This document shows positions 1 through 8,609 of a DNA stretch of 64,000 nucleotides, one piece after another. Both the position numbers and the translations under genes were made by a program. Within the stretch, counting starts at the first letter, position 1. Every line of letters starts with the position of its first letter. Source of the stretch: Sphingomonas sp. (GTDB lineage Bacteria; Pseudomonadota; Alphaproteobacteria; Sphingomonadales; Sphingomonadaceae); assembly GCA_019635535.1 (NCBI GenBank), contig JAHBZH010000001.1:2686381-2750380 (forward strand), in the 5' to 3' direction. The notes below the pieces were generated by a model. It saw nothing but the letters and a program-made list of their open reading frames with translations, was not told the DNA's origin and ran no database searches.

Positions 1-379
1 CGCGCTGCATGTCGCCCAGTTCGATATGCCGGTCCTGGCTCGCCGGCGCGGCGAGCAGCTTGGACGCGGTGATTTCGTCCCATTCGCCCTTGAAGCGGGC
101 GCGGCGCATCTGGCTCAGAAACAGGTTGCGCAGAATGATGAAGGTCCAGGCACGCATGTTGGTGCCCGCCTGGAAACGCTTGCGCGCCGCCCAGGCCTTG
201 AGTAGCGTCTCCTGCACCAGATCATCGGCCAGGTCGCGGCTGCCCGACAGCGAACGGCCGAAGGCACGCAGATGCGGGATGACCTGAGTGAGCTGCTGCT
301 TGAACTCAGAGTCGGTCAGCGGCACCGTCTCGGCGCCGCCCTTGCCGTCTCCGTAGCTTGCCGGCTTCACGCCCGCCAT
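1..379 (-). CDS. ecfG: ECF sigma factor, EcfG-type (3' part outside window)
   Basis: Alternative RNA polymerase sigma factor. The 126 visible codons start at ATG 379, preceded by an AAGGGCGG ribosome binding site. They carry a complete sigma region 2: a helix with DLADDLVQETLLKAW (about residues 49-63), then the -10 recognition segment with NMRAWTF and LRNLFLSQMRR (about 74-93). Sigma region 4 lies beyond the window edge. The form (IPHLRAFGRSLSG, AGTNMRAW) fits the EcfG group that directs the alphaproteobacterial general stress response. The gene lies 78 nt downstream of a small membrane protein that has a perfect sigma-EcfG promoter, so it may be autoregulated. phyR, nepR and phyP are in this window at 24-27 kb with no sigma gene among them, which supports this one as their partner. 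A paralogous ECF factor cannot be excluded. Confidence 0.75.
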   Translation of the reverse strand, partial: MAGVKPASYGDGKGGAETVPLTDSEFKQQLTQVIPHLRAFGRSLSGSRDLADDLVQETLLKAWAARKRFQAGTNMRAWTFIILRNLFLSQMRRARFKGEWDEITASKLLAAPASQDRHIELGDMQR

Positions 380-457
380 CAATCCGCCCTTATACCAACG
401 CGACAAGGGGCCGTAGATGCAACCTGCGGCATCGACACCCCAAGGTCAGGATAGACC

Positions 458-595
458 TTATCGCCAGACAAACAACAGGATCAGGAAGATTGCGGTGACC
501 AAGGCCAGACCCCAGCCAAGGACGTAGCGCGTCACATGCGGGGTCGATCCCGCACGCGCATCTGTCTTGCTGATATGCCGCCCTTCCTGATCCAT
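458..595 (-). CDS. Small single-pass membrane protein under GSR promoter
   Basis: A 45-residue protein starting at ATG 595 with GAGGGG upstream. Residues 1-20 are polar and charged (MDQEGRHISKTDARAGSTPH). Residues 25-44 are a hydrophobic helix (GWGLALVTAIFLILLFVW), so it is probably an inner-membrane microprotein with a short cytoplasmic N-terminus. Its start is 41 nt downstream of the CGTT element of a perfect sigma-EcfG promoter, and the ECF sigma gene follows on the same strand. I recognise no family function; the context says stress-induced. Confidence 0.6.
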   Translation of the reverse strand: MDQEGRHISKTDARAGSTPHVTRYVLGWGLALVTAIFLILLFVWR

Positions 596-635
596 GCGAA
601 AAGCACCCCTCGGGTTCCATTCGTTACAGGAAGGC

Positions 636-660
636 AACGCCCGCCGCCCGGGCCGGTTCC
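636..660 (-). promoter_or_regulatory. Sigma-EcfG (GSR) promoter
   Basis: On the minus strand GGAAC (660-656) is followed by exactly 16 bases and CGTT (639-636). This is the canonical -35/-10 pair recognised by EcfG sigma factors. Transcription should begin near 629, giving a leader of about 35 nt before the small membrane protein at 595, and could continue into the ECF sigma gene. Confidence 0.8.
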
Positions 661-707
661 CACAATCCACCGCGCGGAGCGCACGTTTTCGCGCGCGCGC
701 CGACGGG

Positions 708-2222
708 TCAGCCGCGCAATTCCGGAAGGTGGTCCGCGTCGATATGGTCGGAGAAGCGGGTGATCTTCGCGTCGAACTTCAGCCGCACCTTGCCGGTGGC
801 GCCGTGGCGCTGCTTGGCGACGATCATCTCGGCCATCTGGTAGACGCGCTGCATGTCGCGCTGCCATTCCTCATGCGCTTCCCAGACCTTGGAATCGTCG
901 CCCTCGATCGGCCGCTTGGGCTCGCGCGCCGCGACATAATATTCCTCGCGATAGACGAACCAGACCATGTCGGCGTCCTGCTCGATCGACCCGGATTCGC
1001 GCAGGTCCGAAAGCTGCGGGCGCTTGTCCTCGCGCTGCTCGACGGCGCGGCTGAGCTGGGAGAGGGCGAGCACCGGCACGCTCAACTCCTTGGCGAGCGT
1101 CTTCAGGCCGCGCGAGATTTCGGAGATTTCCTGCACGCGATTGTCGTTGTTGCCCCGTCCCGTGCCCTGGAGGAGCTGGAGATAATCGACGATGACGAGG
1201 CCGATCCCCTTCTGCCGCTTCATCCGCCGGGCGCGGGTGCGCAACGCCGCGATGGTGAGGCCGGGCGTGTCGTCGATATAGAGCGGCAGCGTCTCCAGCT
1301 CGGCGGCGGCGCGGGCGAGATTGCGGAAATCGTGCTGGCTGATCTTGCCCATGCGCAGGGCTTCGGAGCTGATCCCGCTATTCTCGGCGAGGATACGCGT
1401 GGCGAGCTGGTCGGCCGACATTTCGAGGCTGAAGAAGGCGATGCCGGCGCCGGCGCGCTTGGCCGGATCGATCCCGTCCTCCTCGTCCTGCAGCCAGCGC
1501 CGCGCGGTGTTGAAGGCGATGTTGGTGGCGAGCGCCGTCTTGCCCATGCCGGGGCGGCCGGCGAGGATGACGAGATCGGAGCCGTGCAGGCCGCCGGTCT
1601 TGGCGTTGACCGTCTCCAGGCCGGTGGTGAGGCCGGAGAGGCCGCCGCCGGAATTGAGCGCCTTTTCCGCCATCTGGACGGCCATGCGGGTGGCTGTCGC
1701 GAAGCTCTTCACCGAGCCCTCGCCGCCCCCTTCCTCGGCGACGCGGTAGAGCGCGGCCTCGGCACTCTCGATCTGGCCCTTGGGATCGACCTCGTCCGAC
1801 GTGTCGAGCGCCTGCTCGACCATCTCGCGCCCGACGCCGACCAGGGCGCGCAGCAGCGCGAGATCGTAGATCTGGTCGGCGAAATCGCGCGCGCCGATCA
1901 CGGTGGCGGAGCCGGAGCCGGTGAGCTGCGCCAGATAGGCCGGGCCGCCCAGCTCCTTCATCTGCTCGTCCGCCTCGAACAAAGGGCGCAGCGTGACGGG
2001 GCTGGCGATCATGTTCCTGTCGAGCAGGCGCAATATCTGATCGTAGATGCGCGCGTGGAGCGGCTCGAAAAAATGCTCCGGGCGCAGGCGAATCTGGATG
2101 TCCTCGGCCAGCCGGTTGTCGATCATCAGCGCGCCGAGCAGCGCCGCCTCGGCCTCGACATTGTGCGGGAGCGACTGGGTCGCGGGCTCGGATTCGACGA
2201 CGTTGAACGAGGGTTGGGCCAT
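708..2222 (-). CDS. dnaB: Replicative DNA helicase DnaB
   Basis: Hexameric 5'-3' helicase that unwinds DNA at the replication fork. The 504-residue product has the DnaB N-terminal helical domain (LPHNVEAEAALLGALMIDNR, then EHFFEPLHARIYD), a linker, and a RecA-fold C-terminal ATPase with Walker A GRPGMGKT at about 222-229, Walker B LVIVDYLQLL, and SIEQDADMVWFVYR near the end. I chose ATG 2222; an in-frame TTG at 2258 would add 12 residues but has a poorer ribosome site. It is divergent from the UPF0262 gene, and a DnaA-box-like sequence lies in the shared 95-bp spacer. No odd features. Confidence 0.97.
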   Translation of the reverse strand: MAQPSFNVVESEPATQSLPHNVEAEAALLGALMIDNRLAEDIQIRLRPEHFFEPLHARIYDQILRLLDRNMIASPVTLRPLFEADEQMKELGGPAYLAQLTGSGSATVIGARDFADQIYDLALLRALVGVGREMVEQALDTSDEVDPKGQIESAEAALYRVAEEGGGEGSVKSFATATRMAVQMAEKALNSGGGLSGLTTGLETVNAKTGGLHGSDLVILAGRPGMGKTALATNIAFNTARRWLQDEEDGIDPAKRAGAGIAFFSLEMSADQLATRILAENSGISSEALRMGKISQHDFRNLARAAAELETLPLYIDDTPGLTIAALRTRARRMKRQKGIGLVIVDYLQLLQGTGRGNNDNRVQEISEISRGLKTLAKELSVPVLALSQLSRAVEQREDKRPQLSDLRESGSIEQDADMVWFVYREEYYVAAREPKRPIEGDDSKVWEAHEEWQRDMQRVYQMAEMIVAKQRHGATGKVRLKFDAKITRFSDHIDADHLPELRG

Positions 2223-2280
2223 GCCCGACTCATTGGACCCTTCCGCCGCGGCGCTCAAGCCAGCAACCCTGTGGAACTGA

Positions 2281-2289
2281 TGTGGATAA
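2281..2289. promoter_or_regulatory. Consensus DnaA box between dnaB and UPF0262 gene
   Basis: TGTGGATAA, the exact reverse complement of the classical DnaA box TTATCCACA. It sits 59 bp upstream of the dnaB start and 28 bp upstream of the UPF0262 start. It could couple transcription of the helicase gene to DnaA. A single 9-mer can occur by chance, so this rests on position and exact match. Confidence 0.45.
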
Positions 2290-2317
2290 GCGATGCTGCA
2301 CCTGCTAACAGATCAAT

Positions 2318-2836
2318 ATGGGCCATCCGCGCATCATCGCCATCGAGCTGGACGAGCGGTCGATCCTGCGCCGCAGCGCGGATATCGAGCAGGAGCGGCG
2401 GATCGCGATCTTCGATCTGCTGGAGGCGAATCATTTCGACGTCGCGGGCCATGCGGGGCCGTTCCGGGTGATGCTCCGGGTCGAGGAAGGGCGGCTTGCG
2501 ATCGAGCTGGGCGACGAGGCCGGCGCGGCATTGGACACGATCCGCATCGGCCTGGCCCGCTTCCGCCGCCCGATCCGCGACTATTTCCAGATCTGCGAAT
2601 CCTATTTCCGGGCGGTGCGTTCCGACAGCCCGCGCGGCATGGAGGCGATCGACATGGCGCGGCGCGGCCTGCACAACGAGGCGGCGGCCCTGCTCGTCGA
2701 GCGGCTGAAGGACCAGGTCGAGATGGATTTCGACACCGCCCGGCGGCTCTTCACCCTGATCTGCGTGCTGCACATCAGGGCCTCGACGACGGCGGTTGAC
2801 TCGCACGGCGGCCACCACGCATCCAACGCGGCATGA
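2318..2836 (+). CDS. UPF0262 family protein
   Basis: A 172-residue soluble protein matching the UPF0262 family, found mainly in Alphaproteobacteria and of unknown function. Visible hallmarks are the N-terminal IIAIELDERSILRR, the central FRVMLRVEEGRLAIEL and the helical C-terminal half PIRDYFQICESYFRAVR with MARRGLHNEAAALLVERL. There are no signal peptide, membrane segments or obvious catalytic motif. dcd follows 41 nt downstream on the same strand, so the two are probably cotranscribed; dnaB is divergent. The family call is firm and no function can be assigned. Confidence 0.9.
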   Translation: MGHPRIIAIELDERSILRRSADIEQERRIAIFDLLEANHFDVAGHAGPFRVMLRVEEGRLAIELGDEAGAALDTIRIGLARFRRPIRDYFQICESYFRAVRSDSPRGMEAIDMARRGLHNEAAALLVERLKDQVEMDFDTARRLFTLICVLHIRASTTAVDSHGGHHASNAA

Positions 2837-2877
2837 CCCGTCGCCCGCTTCCCCGTTCGATTCGGGGCCTCGCCTAG

Positions 2878-3432
2878 ATGTCCATTCTCTCCGACCGCTG
2901 GATTCGCGCGCAGGCGAACGCCCACGGCATGATCGAGCCCTTCGTCGAATCGCAGCGGCGCGAGGGATGCATCAGCTACGGCCTCTCCTCCTACGGCTAT
3001 GACGCGCGCGTGGCGGACGAATTCAAGATCTTCACCAATGTCGACAGCGCCATCGTCGATCCCAAGGATTTCGCGGCCAACAGCTTCGTCGACCGCAAGA
3101 CCGACGTGTGCGTCATCCCGCCCAACAGCTTCGCGCTGGCGCGGACGGTGGAATATTTCCGGGTGCCGCGCGATGTGCTCGTCATCTGCCTGGGCAAATC
3201 CACCTATGCGCGTTGCGGCATCATCGTGAACGTGACGCCGCTGGAGCCGGGCTGGGAAGGCCATGTGACGCTGGAATTCAGCAACACGACGCCCCTGCCC
3301 GCGAAAATCTACGCGAACGAGGGCGCCTGCCAGTTCCTGTTCCTGCAGGGCAACGAGCCGTGCGAGACCAGCTATGCCGACCGCGCCGGCAAATATATGG
3401 GCCAGAAGGGCGTGACCCTGCCGAAGCTGTGA
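2878..3432 (+). CDS. dcd: dCTP deaminase
   Basis: Deaminates dCTP to dUTP, supplying dUMP for thymidylate synthesis. The 184-residue length is normal for the homotrimeric dUTPase-fold enzyme. Family motifs are visible: SILSDRWIR at the start, [12 protein letters not shown] in the middle, and [18 protein letters not shown], whose Glu is the catalytic general base in this family, followed by EGACQFLF and [14 protein letters not shown] at the end. It lies 41 nt after the UPF0262 gene and converges on an FMN reductase gene. The 187-bp gap after it holds only short inverted repeats (GACGTGG at 3431 with CCACGTC at 3479) and no convincing terminator. Confidence 0.97.
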   Translation: MSILSDRWIRAQANAHGMIEPFVESQRREGCISYGLSSYGYDARVADEFKIFTNVDSAIVDPKDFAANSFVDRKTDVCVIPPNSFALARTVEYFRVPRDVLVICLGKSTYARCGIIVNVTPLEPGWEGHVTLEFSNTTPLPAKIYANEGACQFLFLQGNEPCETSYADRAGKYMGQKGVTLPKL

Positions 3433-3619
3433 CGTGGATCGACGGCGTTGCACGCCGCGGAAGTTGACGAACCTGACGCCACGTCGGGGATGAATCCCTT
3501 CCGCGCCAGCAGTTTCAGGCCGCAACGAAAGACAAGGCGAGAGGGCGAAGGTCATGGCGCGCTCCAAATCGCGGCGAGCCTGACAGAGCAATTCCTACAT
3601 TCCAAGCCCCGGTCAAAGA

Positions 3620-4213
3620 TCAGCTTGCCGCGTCGTCGGCCAGTTCGCCGGGACCGCGCAGGATCTTCTCTACCCAGTCCGCATAGCAGGCAATGAAGTT
3701 GGTCAGGAGCCTGACCGCCTTCCCGTCCTTCAGCGCGCCATTCTCGTCGAACCAGTCGCCGACATTGGCGAGATAGGCCTCCGGCTGCTGCATCAGCGGA
3801 ATGTCGAGGAAGACGCAGGACTGGCGCAGATGATGGTTGGCGCCAAACGCGCCGAGCGCCCCCGGCGTCGCGCTGACGATGGCGCCAGGCTTCTTGGCGA
3901 AGACCGACTGGCCATAGGGCCGCGAGCCGACGTCGATCGCATTCTTGAGCACGCCGGGCATGGAGCGGTTATATTCGGGTGTGACGAACAGCACGCCGTC
4001 GGCCGGCCGGACCTGATCGCGGAACATCCGCCACGCGGCGGGGGCTTCGTCCGGATCGAGGTCCTGATCGTAGTGCGGCAGATCGCCGATCTCGACGATC
4101 GCCAGTTTCAGCCGGTCCGGCGCCAGGTCGGCGAGGATATGAGCGATGCGGCGGTTGAAGGAATCCTTGCGCAGGCTGCCGACAAGGACGGCGATGTCGC
4201 GGGGAGTGGCCAT
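3620..4213 (-). CDS. NAD(P)H-dependent FMN reductase
   Basis: Flavodoxin-fold oxidoreductase of the NADPH-dependent FMN reductase family, which also contains chromate reductases and azoreductases. It is 197 residues long. The phosphate-binding loop is GSLRKDSFNRRIA at the N-terminus, and the signature PEYNRSMPGVLKNAIDVGSR starts near residue 99. No signal peptide, so cytoplasmic. It lies 15 nt downstream of a membrane-anchored di-heme cytochrome c gene on the same strand and is probably in its operon. The substrate cannot be read from sequence. Confidence 0.88.
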   Translation of the reverse strand: MATPRDIAVLVGSLRKDSFNRRIAHILADLAPDRLKLAIVEIGDLPHYDQDLDPDEAPAAWRMFRDQVRPADGVLFVTPEYNRSMPGVLKNAIDVGSRPYGQSVFAKKPGAIVSATPGALGAFGANHHLRQSCVFLDIPLMQQPEAYLANVGDWFDENGALKDGKAVRLLTNFIACYADWVEKILRGPGELADDAAS

Positions 4214-4228
4214 GCCCCTCCCTACGCT

Positions 4229-5089
4229 CTACCGGGCCAGTCGTTCCGCCCGCGCGACGAGGTAGGCATGGATCGCATCGATCTCCGTGTCGGAATAGTG
4301 CCGGGTGTCGTTCTCGGCGATCTCCCGCATCAGGCCGAGATCGCGGCCGTGCGGCGCGACGCCGGCGCGCATCAGGGTACGGAACTGCGCCCGGTCATAG
4401 GCGCCCGCGATGGTAAGATCCGGCGCGAGCACCTCCGGCATCGGCTCCCCGCCCGTCAGGTCCGGGCCGTGACAGCCGGCGCACTGAACCTCGGCGAGCC
4501 GGCGGCCCGCCGCATGTTCGGCGCCGAGATCGTAGGGCCGGGTCACGCGGAATTCCTCGATCATCGCCATTGCGGGGCGAATGCCGCCACTCGCCAGCGC
4601 AAAACGCCCGATCGGCCCCCATTCGAGCGGCGACACCGGCGCCCCGGCGCGCGGCACCGAGCGGATATAGGCGATCAGGGCGGCGACCTCCTGATCGGTG
4701 AGCCGCGCATAGACTTCGGACGGCATGTCGAACAAAGCCCGCCCGTCGGCCCCGATGCCCTGACGGATCGCCTGGGCGAGCTGCTGGTCGCTGACCCGCG
4801 TCGCCAGCTCGTTGAGATTGGGCGCCCAGAGCCGAACGACGTTCGGCACATCGGCCATCATCCGCCCGCGCAGCCCCTCGCCATGGCAGTTCACGCAGCC
4901 GAGGATGCGCGCCTGCCGGCCGGCATCGGCGAGCTGGACGGGCGTGGGCGCGGCGAGGCGTTCGGGCGCGGCCTCGTGGCGCGCGCCCAGCACCTGCGCC
5001 GAGGTGAACCAGACCCAGCCGACGAAGGCGAGCGCCAGAACGGTCAGGCCGGCCAGGGCATAGCCCAGCCAGCGGAACAGCATCTTCAT
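4229..5089 (-). CDS. Membrane-anchored di-heme cytochrome c
   Basis: Periplasmic electron-transfer protein of 286 residues. The N-terminus is a hydrophobic anchor (about residues 8-29). Two class I cytochrome c domains follow, each with a CXXCH heme site: CVNCH at 65-69 and CAGCH at 203-207. Met122 (FDMPSEV) is a likely axial ligand of the first heme. The layout resembles the cytochrome subunits of periplasmic dehydrogenases, but no dehydrogenase is adjacent; the operon partner is an FMN reductase 15 nt downstream. A perfect palindrome lies 33 bp upstream of the start and suggests local control. Confidence 0.87.
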   Translation of the reverse strand: MKMLFRWLGYALAGLTVLALAFVGWVWFTSAQVLGARHEAAPERLAAPTPVQLADAGRQARILGCVNCHGEGLRGRMMADVPNVVRLWAPNLNELATRVSDQQLAQAIRQGIGADGRALFDMPSEVYARLTDQEVAALIAYIRSVPRAGAPVSPLEWGPIGRFALASGGIRPAMAMIEEFRVTRPYDLGAEHAAGRRLAEVQCAGCHGPDLTGGEPMPEVLAPDLTIAGAYDRAQFRTLMRAGVAPHGRDLGLMREIAENDTRHYSDTEIDAIHAYLVARAERLAR

Positions 5090-5121
5090 GCGAGGAACCT
5101 TTCTCTCCCCAGAAATTCGCC

Positions 5122-5139
5122 GTGTTATTTATATAACAC
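5122..5139. promoter_or_regulatory. Perfect palindrome upstream of cytochrome c gene
   Basis: GTGTTAT-TTAT-ATAACAC, a 7-4-7 perfect inverted repeat in an AT-rich patch of the 126-bp gap between rnr and the cytochrome gene. Size and symmetry fit a dimeric repressor operator (TetR-like), or an operator overlapping a -10 element. No regulator gene is adjacent. Confidence 0.5.
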
Positions 5140-5215
5140 AGTCTGTCGGGAAAATGAACGAAACGCTCCCGGAACCATTACCCCATGCCGCGCCCGAAAA
5201 GAAGCGGGCCTGCCG

Positions 5216-7525
5216 CTAGCGACGGCCCCGGTGGCGGATGTTCGCGGGCCGGCCGCGCTTGCCGACCATGTGGCCGGCCGTGTCGCGGCGGGGGCCGCGC
5301 GGGGGCCGCGCCCGCTCTTCCCCGCCGCGCGGGCCGTCGGGCAGCTCGAAGCGCAGATTGCCGCTCACCGGATCGGCTTCGGCGAGGCGCAGCGGCAGGC
5401 GCTGACCGATCGTGAAGGTCTCGCCGCTGTCCTCGCCAGTCAGGCTGTGGCTGCTCTCGTCGTAACGGAAATATTCGTTGCCCAGCAGAGCCGCCGGGAC
5501 GAGGCCGTCGCCGCCCAGTTCCTCCACCGTCGCGAAGAAGCCGAAGGGCTGCACGCCGGTGACCCGGCAGTGCAGCACCTGACCGACATGATCGGCGAGA
5601 TAGGCGGCGACATAGCGGTCCATCGTTTCGCGCTCGGCGATCATCGCCCGGCGCTCCAGATTGGAGATGAGCTCACCCGTCGCCTCCATCGACGCGGCCT
5701 CCTCACCGCTCAGCGCGCCTTCGCCCAGCCGATACGCGCCGACCAGCGCGCGGTGGACGAGGAGGTCGGCATAGCGGCGGATCGGCGAGGTGAAGTGGGC
5801 GTAGGAGCCGAGCGCGAGACCGAAATGCCCCTGGTTGCGCGGGGCGTAATAGGCCTGGGTCTGGGTGCGCAGCACCTGCTCCATCACCTGCGGGCGGAAA
5901 TCCGCATCGCCGATCCGCGTCAGAATGTGATTGAACGTCGCCGGGCGGATCACCTGCCCCATCGCGAATTCGAGGCCAAACGTGTCGAGATAGTCCTTCA
6001 GCGCGACCAGCTTCTCGCGCGCCGGCGGCTCGTGGACGCGGTACATGACCGGGGCTTGTCTTCCCTCCAGCGCCTTGGCCGCCGCGACATTGGCGGCGAT
6101 CATGTAATCCTCGATGAGCTTGTGCGCGTCGAGCCGCTCGCGCGGGGCGACGGAGAGGATGCGGCCCTTCTCGTCGAGCGTCACCCGGCGCTCGGGCAGG
6201 TCCAGCTCCAGCGGGGCGCGCTTCGCCCGCGCCTTGTAAAGCGCCCGCCAGCACTCCCAGAGCGGGATCAGGGTGGAATGGACGAGGGCGGGAAGGACGG
6301 GGCCATTGCTCTCGATCTCCGGCATGGCGCAGGTCGGCGAAGACACTTCGATCCGATCCTGCCCGGCTTCCGCATCGATCGCCGCTTGGGCGTCCTCATA
6401 GGCGATGTTCGCGGCGATGCGGACGCGAGCGCGGGTGAAGCGCCAGGATTTAAGCGCGCCGACCTTCGTCACCTGGAGATGGCAGACCAAAGCGGCGCGA
6501 TCCTCGCCCTGCTTCAGCGAGCAGATGCCGGCGCTCAATTCCTCCGGCAGCATCGGCACGACGCGGTCGGGGAAATAGACGCTGTTGCCGCGCTTGCGAG
6601 CCTCCCTGTCCAAAGCCGAGCCGGGGCGGACGTAGAAGCTGACATCGGCGATCGCGACGATCGCCTGCCAGCCGCCTTCGTTGGCGGGATCGTCGTCCGG
6701 CGCGGCCCAGACCGCATCGTCATGGTCGCGCGCGTCCGCCGGATCGATCGCGACGATCGGGATGTGGGTGAGGTCTTCGCGATCCCCCAAAGGCTGCTTG
6801 GCCGCCCGCGTCGCCTCGGCCAGCACCGCGTCGGGGAAGACATGCGGAATCTCATGCTTGTGGATCGCGATCAGGCTGAAGCTGCGTGGGGCGAAGGGAT
6901 CGCCGAGGATCGTGTCCACCCGCGCGGAGAGGCGCGGGGGCCGGCCGGTCTTTTCGGCCAGCACGAGATCGCCGACCTGTGCGTCGCCGAGATCGGAAAT
7001 GGGCAGCTCGCGCCGCTCCTTCTTCTCGACGGGCTTCAGCCAATGCTTGTCGCCCTCCCGATGGATGACGCCGAGCAGCAGCTCGCTGCCTTTCAGCAGC
7101 TTCTTCATCGGATGGGCGACCCAGCCGCCGTCCCGGCCCTCCTCGTTGCGCGCCAGGATGCGATCGCCGACGCCGAGCGCCGGCCCGCGCCCCTTGCGCT
7201 CCATCACGCGCAGGCGGGGCGGCGGCGCCTCCGCCTCCCAGCGTTCCGGCACCGCGAAGGCGCGGCCCGCATCGTCCACGTCGACGACGCGCAGCACCGT
7301 CACCTTCGGCACCCCGCCGAACCGGTGGAAGGCGCGCCCCGGCCCGGCGTCGATCAGCCCCTCGTCGCCCATATCCTTGAGCAGTGCCTTCAGCGCGATC
7401 TTCTCATTGCCCTTCAGGCCGAACGCCCTGGCGATCTCGCGCTTGCCCGCCGTCCGGTCGGACGACTGGAGGAACTCGAGAATCTGCTCGCGGGTGGGAA
7501 GGCCGGGCTTGGGCTTTCTGGCCAT
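5216..7525 (-). CDS. rnr: Ribonuclease R
   Basis: Processive 3'-5' exoribonuclease that degrades structured RNA. The 769-residue product has an N-terminal winged-helix region (TREQILEFLQSSDRTAGKREIARAF), cold-shock-like OB domains, the RNB catalytic core with IDPADARDHDDAVWA supplying the metal-binding aspartates, and an S1 domain near residues 650-730. A strongly basic Arg/Gly tail ends the protein, as is common for RNase R. The FAH hydrolase stop abuts its start (TGA then ATG), so the two are translationally linked. Confidence 0.96.
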   Translation of the reverse strand: MARKPKPGLPTREQILEFLQSSDRTAGKREIARAFGLKGNEKIALKALLKDMGDEGLIDAGPGRAFHRFGGVPKVTVLRVVDVDDAGRAFAVPERWEAEAPPPRLRVMERKGRGPALGVGDRILARNEEGRDGGWVAHPMKKLLKGSELLLGVIHREGDKHWLKPVEKKERRELPISDLGDAQVGDLVLAEKTGRPPRLSARVDTILGDPFAPRSFSLIAIHKHEIPHVFPDAVLAEATRAAKQPLGDREDLTHIPIVAIDPADARDHDDAVWAAPDDDPANEGGWQAIVAIADVSFYVRPGSALDREARKRGNSVYFPDRVVPMLPEELSAGICSLKQGEDRAALVCHLQVTKVGALKSWRFTRARVRIAANIAYEDAQAAIDAEAGQDRIEVSSPTCAMPEIESNGPVLPALVHSTLIPLWECWRALYKARAKRAPLELDLPERRVTLDEKGRILSVAPRERLDAHKLIEDYMIAANVAAAKALEGRQAPVMYRVHEPPAREKLVALKDYLDTFGLEFAMGQVIRPATFNHILTRIGDADFRPQVMEQVLRTQTQAYYAPRNQGHFGLALGSYAHFTSPIRRYADLLVHRALVGAYRLGEGALSGEEAASMEATGELISNLERRAMIAERETMDRYVAAYLADHVGQVLHCRVTGVQPFGFFATVEELGGDGLVPAALLGNEYFRYDESSHSLTGEDSGETFTIGQRLPLRLAEADPVSGNLRFELPDGPRGGEERARPPRGPRRDTAGHMVGKRGRPANIRHRGRR

Positions 7526-8533
7526 TCAGGCCGAAACCACTTCCTGCGCGATGGTTCCGAAGATCGGGTGGCCGTGCGCGTCGTCCATCCAGATGCGGAC
7601 GGTGTCGCCGGGCTTGAGGAAGGGGGTGGCGGGCTTGCCGTCGAGGATGGTCTCGACGGTGCGGATTTCGGCGAGGCAGGAATAGCCCTTGCCGCCGCGA
7701 TCCACCGGCTTGCCGGGGCCGCCGTCCGCGTCCTTGTTGGAGACCGTGCCGGAGCCGATGATCGTGCCGGCGCCCAGATTCCGGGTCTTTGCCAGATGCG
7801 CGATCAGGGTGCCGAAATCGAAGGTCATATCGACGCCCGCATCGGCGCGGCCGAAGGGCTCGCCGTTGAGGTCGACCTTGAGCACGCCATGCAGCTTGCC
7901 GTCCGCCCATGCGTCGCCCAGTGCGTCGGGCGTCACGAAGACGGGCGAGAGCGCGGAAGCCGGCTTGGACTGGAGGAAGCCGAAGCCCTTGGCCAGCTCG
8001 GCCGGGATGAGGCCCCGGAGGGACACGTCGTTGACCAGGCCGATCAGCCGGATGTGGCCGAGCGCGTCGGCGCGGGAGACGCCGCGCGGCACGTCGCCGG
8101 TGACGACGACGATCTCCGCCTCGAGATCGCAGCCCCAGGCCTCGTCCGCCAGCGGGACCGGATCGCGGGGGGCGAGCATCTCGTCGGACGCGCCCTGATA
8201 CATGAGCGGATCGGTCCAGAAACTCTCCGGCATCTCGGCGCCGCGCGCCTTCCGCACCAGCTCGACATGGTTCACATAGGCCGATCCGTCCGCCCACTGA
8301 TAGGCGCGCGGCAGCGGCGCGTCCGCCTCGCGTTCGTGAAAGCGCTCGCGCGGGATCGCCTCATGCGCCAGATCGGTCGCGAGCAGGCGCAGGGCCGGCT
8401 CCGCGTTCGCCCAATCGTCCAATGCCGCCTGCAAGGTCGGCGCGATGTGGCGCGCGTCCGCGCACCAGGCGAGATCGTCCGAGACCACCACCAGCCGCCC
8501 GTCGCGACCGCTCTTCATGCTGCCAAGTTTCAT
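7526..8533 (-). CDS. Fumarylacetoacetate hydrolase family protein
   Basis: FAH-fold metal-dependent hydrolase or decarboxylase acting on a diketo acid, 335 residues from ATG 8533 (an upstream in-frame start at 8575 lacks a good ribosome site). The core shows GCDLEAEIVVVTGD, with acidic residues typical of FAH metal ligands, RLIGLVNDVSLRGL, a conserved NLGAGTIIGSGTVSN loop and KPGDTVRIW near the end. This long two-domain form is like enzymes annotated as fumarylacetoacetase in tyrosine degradation, but no other tyrosine gene is adjacent. It overlaps no gene, is immediately followed by rnr and is divergent from mmsA across 76 bp. Confidence 0.88.
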   Translation of the reverse strand: MKLGSMKSGRDGRLVVVSDDLAWCADARHIAPTLQAALDDWANAEPALRLLATDLAHEAIPRERFHEREADAPLPRAYQWADGSAYVNHVELVRKARGAEMPESFWTDPLMYQGASDEMLAPRDPVPLADEAWGCDLEAEIVVVTGDVPRGVSRADALGHIRLIGLVNDVSLRGLIPAELAKGFGFLQSKPASALSPVFVTPDALGDAWADGKLHGVLKVDLNGEPFGRADAGVDMTFDFGTLIAHLAKTRNLGAGTIIGSGTVSNKDADGGPGKPVDRGGKGYSCLAEIRTVETILDGKPATPFLKPGDTVRIWMDDAHGHPIFGTIAQEVVSA

Positions 8534-8609
8534 GGCCCTGCACTGGCATTTCCGCGCCGGCTTGGCTAGGGCCACGGGCGATCCGGCCCTTTCGAGTCAC
8601 GAGGATATC

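Noticed and set aside
3830..8569. A 1579-codon open frame on the plus strand opposite the FMN reductase, cytochrome, rnr and FAH genes
   Set aside because: It is the antisense shadow of high-GC genes. It spans four real genes with clear motifs, and its own translation is rich in Arg, Ala, Gly and His with no domain.
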